Part shown: positions 11,554 through 21,330 of the stretch, in pieces
Numbering within the stretch: the first letter of the stretch is position 1
Layout of the letters: each line of letters opens with the position of its first letter
Assembly (NCBI RefSeq): GCF_037974355.1
Contig: NZ_CP150235.1
Span: forward strand, 3,534,001-3,598,000
Source: Paenibacillus sp. FSL R5-0517
Lineage (GTDB): Bacteria; Bacillota; Bacilli; Paenibacillales; Paenibacillaceae
Length of the DNA stretch: 64,000 nucleotides
Direction of reading: 5' to 3'
Made by a program: the position numbers and the translations under genes
Notes under the pieces: model-generated
Database searches by the model: none
What the model was told of the DNA's origin: nothing
Seen by the model: the letters and a program-made list of their open reading frames with translations, nothing else

Positions 11554-13299
11554 ATGAAAGATTGGCTGCGTTCAACTACATTTCGCAAACGGATACAGAT
11601 ATCGTTGATTCTTTTCACAGTGGTAGCCGTTATTATGTGTGGTTTAACGTCGTATGGTATTGCAGTAAGGGTGATGGAGAAAAATACGTATCATTTTAAT
11701 CAAATTGCGATTGATAAATCGGCTCAATCTATTGAAGAAAAACTTCGAAAAATTCGTTTGGCCGTCCTTACATTTATGTCTAGTGATCAATTCACGCATC
11801 TCATGAATTCCATCTCTGGTGGGGGAGAATTGACATATTACGAACATTTCAAGTTAAATCAATCCCTTCAAACGCCCATATTTCAGATGAAATTGATTGA
11901 GCCGGGAATCACTTCTATTTTTATCAATACGTCAATCGGAGATTTCTATTCCAATTCAGGTGAACGTATTGACGCACCATCATTTCAGGACAGCATACTG
12001 TTTAAAGCCCTTGAGTCCTATCAATCACCAATCTGGGTGGTGGCTCATGAGGATGATCTGTTTAACAGTAAACAACGCGTATTAACACTTTTGTTTGATC
12101 CCTTCACAAAAAATGTTCCTCCCAATACACATTTGGCAGTTAATGTGAGTGAGACATCCATGATAGAGTATTTACAAAAAAATGCCGGGGATGCAATTCC
12201 AGTTGTTTTTACGGAAAATAACAAGCTTGCCCTGAAGTCAGGTGATTTATCTGAGGAGGCTGCGGAGGATACCGAGTTTAGAAAAAACATCGTTGGCGAA
12301 AAAGGACATTTCGAATACAAGATGAACGGTACACCATATATGGTTAACTACTCGACGGTTTCTTTTCCTGATAATTGGATCATTGTACACATGATGGATA
12401 AGAATAAACTTTTGAAGGATGTCCGTTTGATTCAGTGGGTGACCATATGTGTTATCGCGCTTTTTACAGTGCTAACTCTACTGATTTCAAGAACGTTAAC
12501 CAGCCATTTGCTACGTCCACTCAATGATCTACAGTCTGTCATGAGGCAAGTTGAACAAAACGACTGGACAGTAAGATATGAAGGACATTATCGAGATGAG
12601 TTTGCTCAGGTCGGGATGCGTTTTAATAGTATGCTTACGCAAATGGTGGAACTCACCCATGAACATCTGGAAGCGCAACGAGCGGAGCAGTTGGCTGAAC
12701 TAAAAGCGCTTCAGGCTCAAATGAACCCCCACTTTTTATATAATACGTTGAATACAATCCTATGGAAATCACACTCCAACAAGCAGGAAGAAGTTCGTGA
12801 AATGATTATGTCGTTGTCTGTGTTATTTCGCGTAGGTTTGAACAATGGCGAGGAAGTAACCACAGTTGCCCAGGAACTGGAGCATGTTACCCAATATTTA
12901 AAAATTCAGAAGCTGTGTTATACCCATTTATTTGATTATACGATTCGATGTAGTGAAGATTTGCGGGATATTCGTCTCCTCAAGTTATTATTGCAACCTC
13001 TCGTTGAAAACAGTATTCTGCATGGATTCAAAGATTACCAGGGGAAGGGTGAGATTGATATCCATGTATACACGGAGGATGAGAGTCTACACCTCAATGT
13101 GACCGATAATGGTCAAGGGTTTGATACGTTAATGAATGACTCCCGGACGACGATCCTAGTAGAAAACAGGAAGGGATTTGCATTAGAGAATATAAGAAAA
13201 AGACTAACACTTTATTATGACGGAGAGGCAGCTATCGATATCGTTAGCAATCCTTATGAACAAACAACAATCAAGATTTCAATTCCACTTAAGGAGTAA
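11554..13299 (+). CDS. YesM-type sensor histidine kinase
   Basis: A 581-residue membrane kinase. TM1 is at about 15-35, an extracellular sensor region at about 36-285, and TM2 at about 290-310 (WVTICVIALFTVLTLLI). HAMP (about 310-365) is followed by a coiled linker, the phospho-acceptor His393 in MNPHFLYNTLNTI, and HATPase_c with LQPLVENSILHGF and DNGQGF. It senses a carbohydrate signal outside the cell and phosphorylates the regulator encoded 13 bases downstream. The ATG at 11554 is chosen over TTG 11515 because GAAGGGG lies 7 bases before it. Confidence 0.92.
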   Translation: MKDWLRSTTFRKRIQISLILFTVVAVIMCGLTSYGIAVRVMEKNTYHFNQIAIDKSAQSIEEKLRKIRLAVLTFMSSDQFTHLMNSISGGGELTYYEHFKLNQSLQTPIFQMKLIEPGITSIFINTSIGDFYSNSGERIDAPSFQDSILFKALESYQSPIWVVAHEDDLFNSKQRVLTLLFDPFTKNVPPNTHLAVNVSETSMIEYLQKNAGDAIPVVFTENNKLALKSGDLSEEAAEDTEFRKNIVGEKGHFEYKMNGTPYMVNYSTVSFPDNWIIVHMMDKNKLLKDVRLIQWVTICVIALFTVLTLLISRTLTSHLLRPLNDLQSVMRQVEQNDWTVRYEGHYRDEFAQVGMRFNSMLTQMVELTHEHLEAQRAEQLAELKALQAQMNPHFLYNTLNTILWKSHSNKQEEVREMIMSLSVLFRVGLNNGEEVTTVAQELEHVTQYLKIQKLCYTHLFDYTIRCSEDLRDIRLLKLLLQPLVENSILHGFKDYQGKGEIDIHVYTEDESLHLNVTDNGQGFDTLMNDSRTTILVENRKGFALENIRKRLTLYYDGEAAIDIVSNPYEQTTIKISIPLKE

Positions 13300-13312
13300 A
13301 GGAGGAGAAGAA

Positions 13313-14914
13313 ATGAGCCATTTACTTTCAATGGTTATTATTGATGATATTCCAGCTGTTGTTGAGGGTATTGCCAATGATCTTCCCTGGGAAGATCATT
13401 CCATTCGAATTGTAGGGACAGCTTACAATGGGGCTGAGGGTTTGAAACTTATTCAGGAAACACGACCGGATATCATTGTCACTGATATCCGCATGCCTAA
13501 GCTAAACGGGATCGAAATGGTGGAGAAAGCAAAGCTCACGGGTTCAAAGTTGATTTTCATCAGTGGTTATTCCGACTTCAATTATGCTCAGCAGGTAGTT
13601 AATTTAGGTGGTTTTGACTACATACTCAAACCTTTTACACCAGATAAGCTGATCGAGACGATCAGTCGGGCTAGAGAGCAATTGGAGCAGGAGCAGCGTG
13701 ATCGTGTGCATTTGATGGATGTTGAGCAGAAGCTTAGAGCAAGCATGCCCTTCCTGCGCCAGGATTATTTGAATCTGCTCGTTCGTTACTCTGCACACCC
13801 TGAAGTGGTTAAAGAAAAATGGAACTTTTTAAATATTAAAATGAATGAATCCTTTTTCACTATTTTTGTTGTGGAGATAAATACCGATTTTTCCAGCAAG
13901 GCTGCGATTAATGTCGTGGAGCTCCAACGTTTTTCACTGCAAAATATTTTGGAGGAAACACTCGCAAAGCATAAATCCGCTGTGGTCTTTCGCGACGATC
14001 ACAAACGCTTTGTATGTATTGTCAACGACGACGATACGGACCTCTATGGAATGCTTGGAATTGCAGAGGAATGTCGGGAAAATGTGGAGCGAAATACGCG
14101 GTTTACAGTATCCATAGGGGTGGGTTCATGTGTGGAGCACATTCATGAATTACCATTAACCTATCAGCAGGCTGTTTCCTCGCTAGCATATACCTTTTAT
14201 ACCGGAGGAAATAGTGTTTTTGCTTATTCCAACATGGAATATGACGCGACCATCAAAATCAAATTTTCGTCGGAAAAAGAGCAAGAACTTATTTACGTAC
14301 TTCGTTCAGGTGTAACCACCAGAATTAACGAAGTGCTGGAAAACATCTTTGGGGAATGGAAAGACAGCCAAACGCTGCCCACTCCCGAGAAGATTAAAGT
14401 ATTCTGGCTTGAATTAATGCTTGACTTGCGGAATTCACTACAGGAAGAGCTAAGCCAGGAGGAGATCCAATTTTTTGAGCGACATCTTGAACGGTTAACA
14501 TATAACACGGATTCCATTGCCGAGCTTCAACGAATCGTCGCCGAAATCTGTTATCGTTTCTGTGAAAACATCGGGCAAAAACAAAAAGAAACTGCCCATG
14601 TGGTCATCAACCAGTCGTTGGCCTACATCCGTGAACATTTGCATTTGAACGAATCCGTGGCCGATTATGCCAAACAAGTTCATTTAAGCACTAGCTATTA
14701 TTCCAATTTGTTCAAAAAAGTGACAGGTCAATCTGTGCTCCAATTTGTGGTTAGTGAGCGAATCGAACTGGCCAAGAAGCTTATTCTTCAGGGAGTAGCA
14801 CTACAGGAAGTAGCTCTTACCGTGGGATACGATGAAAGATCCTATTTTAGTGATGTATTCAAGAAAAAAGTTGGCATGAGTCCATCGGATTTCAAGAAGA
14901 GATATTGTGGTTGA
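13313..14914 (+). CDS. YesN-type response regulator (REC + AraC HTH)
   Basis: A 533-residue regulator. REC (about 1-120) has MVIIDDIP, phospho-acceptor Asp58 in VTDIRMPKLNG and Lys in YILKPF. A long central region of about 300 residues follows, then an AraC HTH at about 430-530 with ADYAKQVHLSTSYYSNLFKK and GYDERSYFSDVFKKKVGMSP. The start has a near-perfect AAAGGAGGAG. Co-transcribed with the kinase. It likely activates the upstream transporter or LacZ genes; that link is inferred from position. Confidence 0.93.
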   Translation: MSHLLSMVIIDDIPAVVEGIANDLPWEDHSIRIVGTAYNGAEGLKLIQETRPDIIVTDIRMPKLNGIEMVEKAKLTGSKLIFISGYSDFNYAQQVVNLGGFDYILKPFTPDKLIETISRAREQLEQEQRDRVHLMDVEQKLRASMPFLRQDYLNLLVRYSAHPEVVKEKWNFLNIKMNESFFTIFVVEINTDFSSKAAINVVELQRFSLQNILEETLAKHKSAVVFRDDHKRFVCIVNDDDTDLYGMLGIAEECRENVERNTRFTVSIGVGSCVEHIHELPLTYQQAVSSLAYTFYTGGNSVFAYSNMEYDATIKIKFSSEKEQELIYVLRSGVTTRINEVLENIFGEWKDSQTLPTPEKIKVFWLELMLDLRNSLQEELSQEEIQFFERHLERLTYNTDSIAELQRIVAEICYRFCENIGQKQKETAHVVINQSLAYIREHLHLNESVADYAKQVHLSTSYYSNLFKKVTGQSVLQFVVSERIELAKKLILQGVALQEVALTVGYDERSYFSDVFKKKVGMSPSDFKKRYCG

Positions 14915-14995
14915 TTCTGCTCTGCTCCAAACCACTGATGAAGGAAATGACATACGAGTAAATCAGAATCATTGGAAGCTAGCAAACTACATGCC

Positions 14996-15871
14996 TCATG
15001 CATTACTCGCCTTGGCTTTGAGACGATATTGGAGCGGAGTGATTCTGTATGTTTTTTTGAAACAGGAGATGAAATGGGATACGTTCTGAAACCCAATCTG
15101 ATGAGCGATGATTTCCACTGGAGTTGAAGTACTTTCAAGTAAGTGGGCAGCTATCTTAATTCGTTTGGCAGTGAGATATTCGCTGAGATTGCTGCCAGTT
15201 TCCTTTTTGAATACTCGAGATATATAAGAGCGTGTCAGATGAAGCTCGTTGGCCAGTCTGTTCAAAATATCATTCTCCATATAGTTATCTTCTATCCAGC
15301 TCATTATTCTCTCGGAGTATTCCTCGTGTCGCCATTGCACGGGAGAGGAATAGAGATTCTCGGGGATCACTTTTTCAAGTACGCTAAGTAAACGTAACAT
15401 AAAAACAGTGATCTCTTCTTGCGTAGCTCCACGATCTTCATGCGCAATCTGCTCATAATCTTCCATACATTGTTGCACAGCTTCAAAATGCTCCCCCAGT
15501 TCAAACGCCCGTTTCATATCGCGTGAATAGCATAATGTATCTAACATTTGATGCCTTCTAGGAAAAGATCGCAAATAAGGCTCGATATGCAGATGATTCA
15601 GATGAACCACTGTTCTATCATAAGGGATATCATCTGTTGATCTGGCGAACACCTTGTGAATCTCGAAAGGCTGAAAGATAAATATCATCCCCTCACGTAT
15701 TGGATAGGTTTGATTATTAATAATAATTGTTCCACTACCCCCAAATACCAATAACAATTCACAACATTGATGCCAATGATAAAAACTGATACCTGGACTT
15801 ATTGTTTGGTGACGTTTGTTCCATAAAATCGGGGAACCTTGAAACGAAATTGCATCAAAACCTGCGGACAT
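14996..15871 (-). CDS. AraC-family transcriptional regulator
   Basis: A 291-residue regulator. The N-terminal cupin-type domain (about 15-95) contains ISFYHWHQCCELLLVFGGSG and a FEIHKV strand; the C-terminal AraC HTH (about 190-288) reads NRLANELHLTRSYISRVFKK and then IAHQIGFQNVSHFISCFKKT. The start is placed at the ATG with TGGAG 8 bases upstream; a GTG three codons earlier is possible. It diverges from the GH88 gene and is the natural candidate to control that gene and the long cluster behind it. Confidence 0.88.
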   Translation of the reverse strand: MSAGFDAISFQGSPILWNKRHQTISPGISFYHWHQCCELLLVFGGSGTIIINNQTYPIREGMIFIFQPFEIHKVFARSTDDIPYDRTVVHLNHLHIEPYLRSFPRRHQMLDTLCYSRDMKRAFELGEHFEAVQQCMEDYEQIAHEDRGATQEEITVFMLRLLSVLEKVIPENLYSSPVQWRHEEYSERIMSWIEDNYMENDILNRLANELHLTRSYISRVFKKETGSNLSEYLTAKRIKIAAHLLESTSTPVEIIAHQIGFQNVSHFISCFKKTYRITPLQYRLKAKASNA

Positions 15872-15991
15872 GACCAGCACTCCATTCGATGACCGTTTTC
15901 CCTTTAAAAGGGTACGCTAATTTATAAAGTCTATCACTGATCTACACCTTAGAACAAGACAATAAATCCGTATTATTGTGATTTTCGAAAA

Positions 15992-16020
15992 AACTAATAC
16001 TCTAATTTAAACGTTATAAT
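15992..16020 (+). promoter_or_regulatory. Candidate activator-dependent promoter of the GH88 gene
   Basis: A perfect TATAAT at 16015-16020 has no recognisable -35 hexamer 17 bases upstream. It lies in the 298-base divergent region between the AraC regulator and GH88. Similar to the arrangement before the LacZ-type gene. Confidence 0.4.
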
Positions 16021-16033
16021 GAGAACGCTTAAC
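16019..16033 (+). promoter_or_regulatory. cre-like site overlapping the -10 box
   Basis: ATGAGAACGCTTAAC differs at one base from the refined cre form WTGAAARCGYTT. It begins in the last two bases of the -10 box, where bound CcpA would block RNA polymerase. A near-identical element lies at 33607. Confidence 0.45.
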
Positions 16034-16169
16034 AGCTATGATTTAAGAGATGTTCATTTTTTATATTCATCTAAACTCATAGGGATGACTCGACGTAAGG
16101 ATGATATAAATACGGTTTTTTTGATTGATTCAAAAAAACATTCATTTAAAAAAAGATAGGAGAGTTAAG

Positions 16170-17327
16170 ATGCTAATTGTAGATAAAAACAATGCTTGGC
16201 TGGATCAAGTCGTTCAGAAAATAACAGACAAAATGGATTGGGTCAGTGATAAATCACAACATAAAATTCCATATACCACGTTCAATGGGACACACGATGA
16301 TCGTTCTCTATTGAACCCGAGCGGCGATGATGCTGACGGAATTAATTGGTGGACCAATGGCTTTTGGGGTGGCATGCTCTGGCAAATGTACAACGTAACA
16401 GGACAAGAAAAATATAAGCGCTATGCAAACTTAGCGGAAGATAAGTTGGATGAATGCTTCAACCAATTTTACGGACTTCATCACGATGTTGGTTTCATGT
16501 GGTTACCTACGAGTGTTGCGAATTATCAGTTAACACAAAATCCGGAATCCCGCAAAAGAGCGCTTCATGCCGCTAATCTCCTAGCAGGACGCTACAACCC
16601 TGCAGGCGATTTTATACGTGCATGGAACGATCTTTCCGATGGAGATACACGAGGCTGGGCTATCATTGATTGCATGTTTAACATCCCATTATTGTACTGG
16701 GCATCTAAAGAGACGGGAGACCCTCGCTTCAAGCATATTGCAGAGCGCCATGCTGATACAGTAATGAATACGTTTGTAAGACCTGACGGCTCGGTACATC
16801 ACATTGTTGAATTCGATCCATTCCTGGGTGGGGTTGTTAAAACATATGGAGGTCAAGGGTATGAGAACGGATCTTCCTGGACTCGTGGACAAACTTGGGG
16901 GCTCTACGGGTTCATGATGAGTTACCTTCACACTGGAAAAGAAGAGTATCTCCATACGGCTAAACGAATAGCACATTACTTCATTGCCAATATTCCCGAG
17001 AACGGAATCATTCCCGTTGATTTTAGGCAACCGAAAGAACCTGCTTATGAAGATTCGACAGCAGCAGCCATCGCTGCATGTGGTCTAATCGAAGTTGCTA
17101 AAGTTGTCAGTGAGCATGAAAAGGATCTCTATCTAGGCGCAGCAATGAAATTATTACGTACCTTGGATCAACAGCGGACAGACTGGAGCACAGACTGCGA
17201 TTGCATTGTGCGAAATGGTTCAGCAGCGTATCACAACCCCGACCATCATCAAGCAATCATTTATGGAGATTACTACTTTATTGAAGCTATTCTCAAGCTA
17301 AAGGGTGTTGATTTATATTTTTGGTAG
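16170..17327 (+). CDS. GH88 unsaturated glucuronyl hydrolase
   Basis: A 385-residue cytoplasmic enzyme, the usual GH88 length, with no signal peptide. It removes the 4,5-unsaturated uronic acid from the non-reducing end of oligosaccharides produced by polysaccharide lyases, by hydrating the double bond. Conserved features: Asp106 in HHDVGFMW and Asp167 in WAIIDCMFNIPLLYW (matching the two key aspartates of the family), and SWTRGQTWGLYGF. ATAGGAGAG precedes the chosen ATG; an earlier in-frame ATG at 16125 lacks a site. It is the first gene of the cluster and the best clue that the imported substrate contains uronic acid. Confidence 0.9.
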   Translation: MLIVDKNNAWLDQVVQKITDKMDWVSDKSQHKIPYTTFNGTHDDRSLLNPSGDDADGINWWTNGFWGGMLWQMYNVTGQEKYKRYANLAEDKLDECFNQFYGLHHDVGFMWLPTSVANYQLTQNPESRKRALHAANLLAGRYNPAGDFIRAWNDLSDGDTRGWAIIDCMFNIPLLYWASKETGDPRFKHIAERHADTVMNTFVRPDGSVHHIVEFDPFLGGVVKTYGGQGYENGSSWTRGQTWGLYGFMMSYLHTGKEEYLHTAKRIAHYFIANIPENGIIPVDFRQPKEPAYEDSTAAAIAACGLIEVAKVVSEHEKDLYLGAAMKLLRTLDQQRTDWSTDCDCIVRNGSAAYHNPDHHQAIIYGDYYFIEAILKLKGVDLYFW

Positions 17328-17497
17328 GTCTTGATATTGAAACTGGACATTCTGGAATATTAAGGAGTTGATTATCCCTTCAGGGAGACGAACGTAAAGA
17401 ACATCTAATGCTGATGACTTCAAATTTGTCGACGTGGAGGGCTTTTCGCGTAATTGGTTTGATGTAAATATGATTAATGAATGAGAAGGTGAAGCCA

Positions 17498-19258
17498 ATG
17501 ATAAACCGATGGAAGCAGATGAAGATTCGTTGGAAATTTGTTTGGTTGTGCTCACTTGTATTGTTGTTTCAATTCATCTTCTCCAGTATGTATTTATTTA
17601 GTCAATCATCAGAACTCGTTCGCAAGCAATGGGAAGATCTGATCAGCAAGTATTTATCTCAAAGCAATGGCAGTATTCAGAATGAACTGAACAACGTTGA
17701 ATCATCAGCCAATATTTTGTTGCTCAGTGATGATTTTCAGCGTTACTTGCGAAAATATGCCGTCCGATACTTCGAAAATAGGAGTGCCAATATAGACTTT
17801 CAGTTTGATGTTGTTCAAGGATTTCGTAATCTGATCTCTCAAACAGGAAATATTCGTGAGGTTCAGATTCATTTGGAGGAAAATATCTTCGAGATTACTC
17901 TCAGTACGTATGTACATAAAAGAAATGAAGAGCTTGAGATGTTTAATGCAATTACTGCTACTCCTCGATCCAATATTGGGTGGCAGTATCGGATGACTGA
18001 ACACAGACAAACGGAATTCTACTACCGGTTGCCCTTAAGCGCAGTAAGCAAAACAACAGGTATACGAGGCTGGATGGACATCGTTGTCCAACCCGAATCC
18101 GTGTTTCAAGCTGTCATGGATATGACTTCCTTCAGTGAACAAGTAAAACTGTTTGTTGTCGATCAAGAAAGACACATTGTCTATTCTAATATATCTATGG
18201 AAGATCAATTCAAGGATCTAAATAAAGTGCTCTCATCTATATCTGAACTGGATCCCATCCAGATTCAGGAAATATCAGGTCCATTGGTCATGACTAAGAT
18301 GGGGCCAATTCATGGAACCGGATGGAGATTAATTGCGAGTATTCCAGAAGAAAATTTCCAACTGGATTTAACGAATTACATTAGAACAAGTCTATTAATA
18401 CTGTTTATTCCCATAGTCGTGTTGATCGTCGTAATCCTAATTATGACTAATTACATGTTAAAGCCGCTGAGACAATTAGTGACTGTCATGGGCAGTGTCA
18501 ATCATAGCAATGTAATCACGCGGATTAATACAGACAGCCAGGATGAATTTGGTCTGCTGGCGATTCGTTTTAACAGTATGATGGAGCGCATAAACAGTCA
18601 GATCAATGTCATTCGAGAAAAAGAGCAGTTGAAACGTGAAGCGGAAATGAGTGCTTTCCAATCGCAAATAAGACAGCATTTTTTGTATAACACACTTGCT
18701 CTTATCTCTTGGAATGCACGCAAAGAGAAGGCGAAGGAAACGGAACGAATTTCCAACTTATTTGCTCGTTATTACCGATTGGCATTGGGAAAAGGCGAAA
18801 CTTACGTTGCATTAGATCGTGAAATTGAGTTGTTGCACTATTATTTGGATATCCAGTGTTCTCGATTCGTTGATCAACTTGAATACGATTTTCGGGTGGA
18901 CGTTCCCATACAACAATATCAGGTGATTCGTAATATTTTGCAGCCGCTTGTAGAAAATGCGATAGAACACGGTGTCATGTTGAGAGACCGTGGTAAGGTA
19001 TTTGTTCGAATTCATGAAGATGGAGAATTTCTAGTGATTCGAATCATGGACGATGGTACAGGAGCCAATCCAGATATCGTAAATCGGATTAATGCAAACT
19101 CGACTTTCGAAGGTGAAAAAGGGTTTTCGCTCCGCTCAATTAAACAAACGTTGAAATCTTATTATGGAGAGGATGCCTCTCTTGATTTTCAAAGTGTAGA
19201 ACGATCCGGTACAGTCGTGACGGTTAAATTGCTTAAATCAAGACTAATGATTTGTTAA
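17498..19258 (+). CDS. YesM-type sensor histidine kinase with variant H box
   Basis: A 586-residue membrane kinase: TM1 about 15-35 (FVWLCSLVLLFQFIFSSMYLF), extracellular sensor about 36-295, TM2 about 298-322, HAMP about 320-375, His_kinase with His394, and HATPase_c with LQPLVENAIEHGV and DDGTGANP. The H box reads QIRQHFLYNT where nearly all relatives have NPHFLYNT; the His itself is kept. The start at 17498 has GAAGGTGA 8 bases before. Its likely partner regulator lies at 23141, separated by the transporter genes. Confidence 0.9.
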   Translation: MINRWKQMKIRWKFVWLCSLVLLFQFIFSSMYLFSQSSELVRKQWEDLISKYLSQSNGSIQNELNNVESSANILLLSDDFQRYLRKYAVRYFENRSANIDFQFDVVQGFRNLISQTGNIREVQIHLEENIFEITLSTYVHKRNEELEMFNAITATPRSNIGWQYRMTEHRQTEFYYRLPLSAVSKTTGIRGWMDIVVQPESVFQAVMDMTSFSEQVKLFVVDQERHIVYSNISMEDQFKDLNKVLSSISELDPIQIQEISGPLVMTKMGPIHGTGWRLIASIPEENFQLDLTNYIRTSLLILFIPIVVLIVVILIMTNYMLKPLRQLVTVMGSVNHSNVITRINTDSQDEFGLLAIRFNSMMERINSQINVIREKEQLKREAEMSAFQSQIRQHFLYNTLALISWNARKEKAKETERISNLFARYYRLALGKGETYVALDREIELLHYYLDIQCSRFVDQLEYDFRVDVPIQQYQVIRNILQPLVENAIEHGVMLRDRGKVFVRIHEDGEFLVIRIMDDGTGANPDIVNRINANSTFEGEKGFSLRSIKQTLKSYYGEDASLDFQSVERSGTVVTVKLLKSRLMIC

Positions 19259-19331
19259 TTTCGTTGAATAGCAATCAAAATGTTGATTTTCAACAAAATG
19301 AAAAACAAAACCAATGATAAGATTTAAACAT

Positions 19332-19346
19332 AAGAAAGCGATTACA
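19332..19346 (+). promoter_or_regulatory. cre-like site before transporter genes
   Basis: AAGAAAGCGATTACA fits TGWNANCGNTNWCA with one mismatch. It lies in the 150-base gap between the kinase and the first permease, so the transporter may have its own CcpA-controlled promoter. Confidence 0.4.
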
Positions 19347-19412
19347 TCATTCGAGGTGATACGTTATCGAGTATAGATTATGGAAGTTTCTATCTTGTTA
19401 GAAAGGAGCAGG

Positions 19413-20321
19413 GTGCAGGTGATATCTACGAAATACAAATTGTTTTTGCTCGTGTTACCATTTATGTTTTTTGTTTTTGTGTTCGCTTATATGCCTCTTT
19501 GGGGATGGTCATATGCTTTTGTTGATTACCGCCCTGGAAGATCTATTTTTGAAATGGATTTTGTAGGATTGAAATGGTTCAAGATGATGGTGTACTCCGA
19601 ACAGCAAACGTATGAAATTTTGAGAGTGCTCAAAAACACCTTCGGGATCAGTTTTCTTAGTCTATTTTTTTCGTTCTTACCGATGGTTTTCGCAATTCTG
19701 TTATACGAAATTCGTAGCAACAAGATGAGAAGAATTGTGCAAACGCTAACAACCATTCCTCACTTTATTAGTTGGGTATTGGTCTATTCAATCGTGTTCG
19801 CTCTGTTGTCTGTTGATGGAGGTGTAGTGAACAACATTTTAGTCAATTCTGGGCTAATATCTAAACCGATCAATTTTCTTGCGAGCTCAGAGCACATATG
19901 GATCAAAATGGTTGCTTTAGATATTTGGAAAGGTTTAGGCTGGAGCGCTATTTTATATCTAGCAGCTATCAATGGAATACCACAAGATCTATATGAAGCA
20001 GCCAAGATTGATGGCGCCGGACGTTTTCGCTCTGTGTGGCACATTACCATTCCAGGGCTACTGCCAACGTTCTTTGTTCTGTTGATGCTGGCTGTTGCTA
20101 ATATGATCAATACAGGAATGGATCAATTCTTTGTATTCTCGAACGCAATGAATAAAAGTTCAATTGAAGTACTCGATCTATACACGTACAATATTGGTCT
20201 TCTAAAAGGGAATTTCTCTTTAGCTACAGTAATCAGTATTCTCAAAACGTTCGTCAGCTTGGTGCTGCTGTTCAGTGTCAACCGACTATCCAAGACACTT
20301 AGAGGGGAGTCGATCTTTTAA
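19413..20321 (+). CDS. CUT1 sugar ABC transporter permease (LplB type)
   Basis: A 302-residue membrane protein with about six helices (first: LFLLVLPFMFFVFVFAYMPL) and EAA loop YEAAKIDGAGRFRSVWHITIPG. It pairs with the next permease. The start is uncertain: GTG 19413 lies 5 bases after AAGGAG; ATG 19380 would add 11 residues but has no clear site. It probably imports the uronic-acid oligosaccharides handled by the surrounding enzymes. Confidence 0.88.
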   Translation: MQVISTKYKLFLLVLPFMFFVFVFAYMPLWGWSYAFVDYRPGRSIFEMDFVGLKWFKMMVYSEQQTYEILRVLKNTFGISFLSLFFSFLPMVFAILLYEIRSNKMRRIVQTLTTIPHFISWVLVYSIVFALLSVDGGVVNNILVNSGLISKPINFLASSEHIWIKMVALDIWKGLGWSAILYLAAINGIPQDLYEAAKIDGAGRFRSVWHITIPGLLPTFFVLLMLAVANMINTGMDQFFVFSNAMNKSSIEVLDLYTYNIGLLKGNFSLATVISILKTFVSLVLLFSVNRLSKTLRGESIF

Positions 20322-21280
20322 TGAGCATGAACAACGTACGATTCGATCAGAGTAGCAAGGTGAAAACATCACCTCTAGGAAAAAATGGAAGTCTCACCTT
20401 AGGTGAAAAAGCGTTCAATATTGCGAATTATGCTATCTTTATTGGATTTATGTTGTTGTGCGTATATCCATTTTATTACATTTTTATCAATACGATTAGT
20501 GATAATACGCTGAGTTCAAAGGGCCAGATCATGTTCTGGCCAGAGGGAGTTCATTTTACGAACTATTTGCAAGTATTGCAAATTCCGAACATTTATAACG
20601 CCCTGTTCATTAGTTTTTTGCGAACCATGTTTGGAACACTCCTTACAGTACTAGTCTCAGGCTTTCTTGGTTTTATGATGACACAACGAAAAATGTGGCT
20701 TCGACGCTTCGTCTATCGGTATTTCATCACAACAATGTATGTCAGCGGTGGTATTATACCTATCTACTTGTTATACAACCAATTAGGACTGCTGGACAAT
20801 TTTCTAGTGTATATTATCCCTGGCATGGTCTCTGCGTTTAACCTGATTTTGGTCAAAACATATGTGGAGTCAAGTGTCCCTGAAGAATTGCAGGAGTCCG
20901 CTGAAATGGATGGAGCTGGGATTGGGGTAGTATTCTTTCGTATTGTCTTTCCACTAATGATACCAATATTGGCGACATTAGCTATCTTTTCAGCTGTTGG
21001 GCAGTGGAATAGCTTCATGGATACAGTGTTATATGTAACTAAAGACAATCTCCATACGCTACAATACGTACTTTACCGATACCTTAGCCAGGCTACTGCA
21101 CTGGCAAATGCGGTAAATTCGGGGAGTATGGCAGCTGAGGATGTTGGAGTAAGTGTACAGACTGCACAATCCATCAAGCTAACCGTAACAATGATTGTAG
21201 TCATCCCAATTTTTATGGTATATCCTTTCTTCCAGCGCTTCTTTGTAAAAGGTATCATGATCGGTGCGGTAAAAGGATGA
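20321..21280 (+). CDS. CUT1 sugar ABC transporter permease (LplC type)
   Basis: A 319-residue membrane protein, partner of the preceding permease. The ATG overlaps that gene's stop by one base (TAATG), so translation is coupled. It has about 30 extra hydrophilic residues at the N terminus, then six helices, an EAA motif LQESAEMDGAGIGVVFFRI and the C-terminal FFVKGIMIGAVKG signature. No ATPase is encoded in the cluster. Confidence 0.92.
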   Translation: MSMNNVRFDQSSKVKTSPLGKNGSLTLGEKAFNIANYAIFIGFMLLCVYPFYYIFINTISDNTLSSKGQIMFWPEGVHFTNYLQVLQIPNIYNALFISFLRTMFGTLLTVLVSGFLGFMMTQRKMWLRRFVYRYFITTMYVSGGIIPIYLLYNQLGLLDNFLVYIIPGMVSAFNLILVKTYVESSVPEELQESAEMDGAGIGVVFFRIVFPLMIPILATLAIFSAVGQWNSFMDTVLYVTKDNLHTLQYVLYRYLSQATALANAVNSGSMAAEDVGVSVQTAQSIKLTVTMIVVIPIFMVYPFFQRFFVKGIMIGAVKG

Positions 21281-21330
21281 TTGTCAAAACAGTGCTATGG
21301 TCTGGCATTTCAAACTAACGGAGGGATCTT

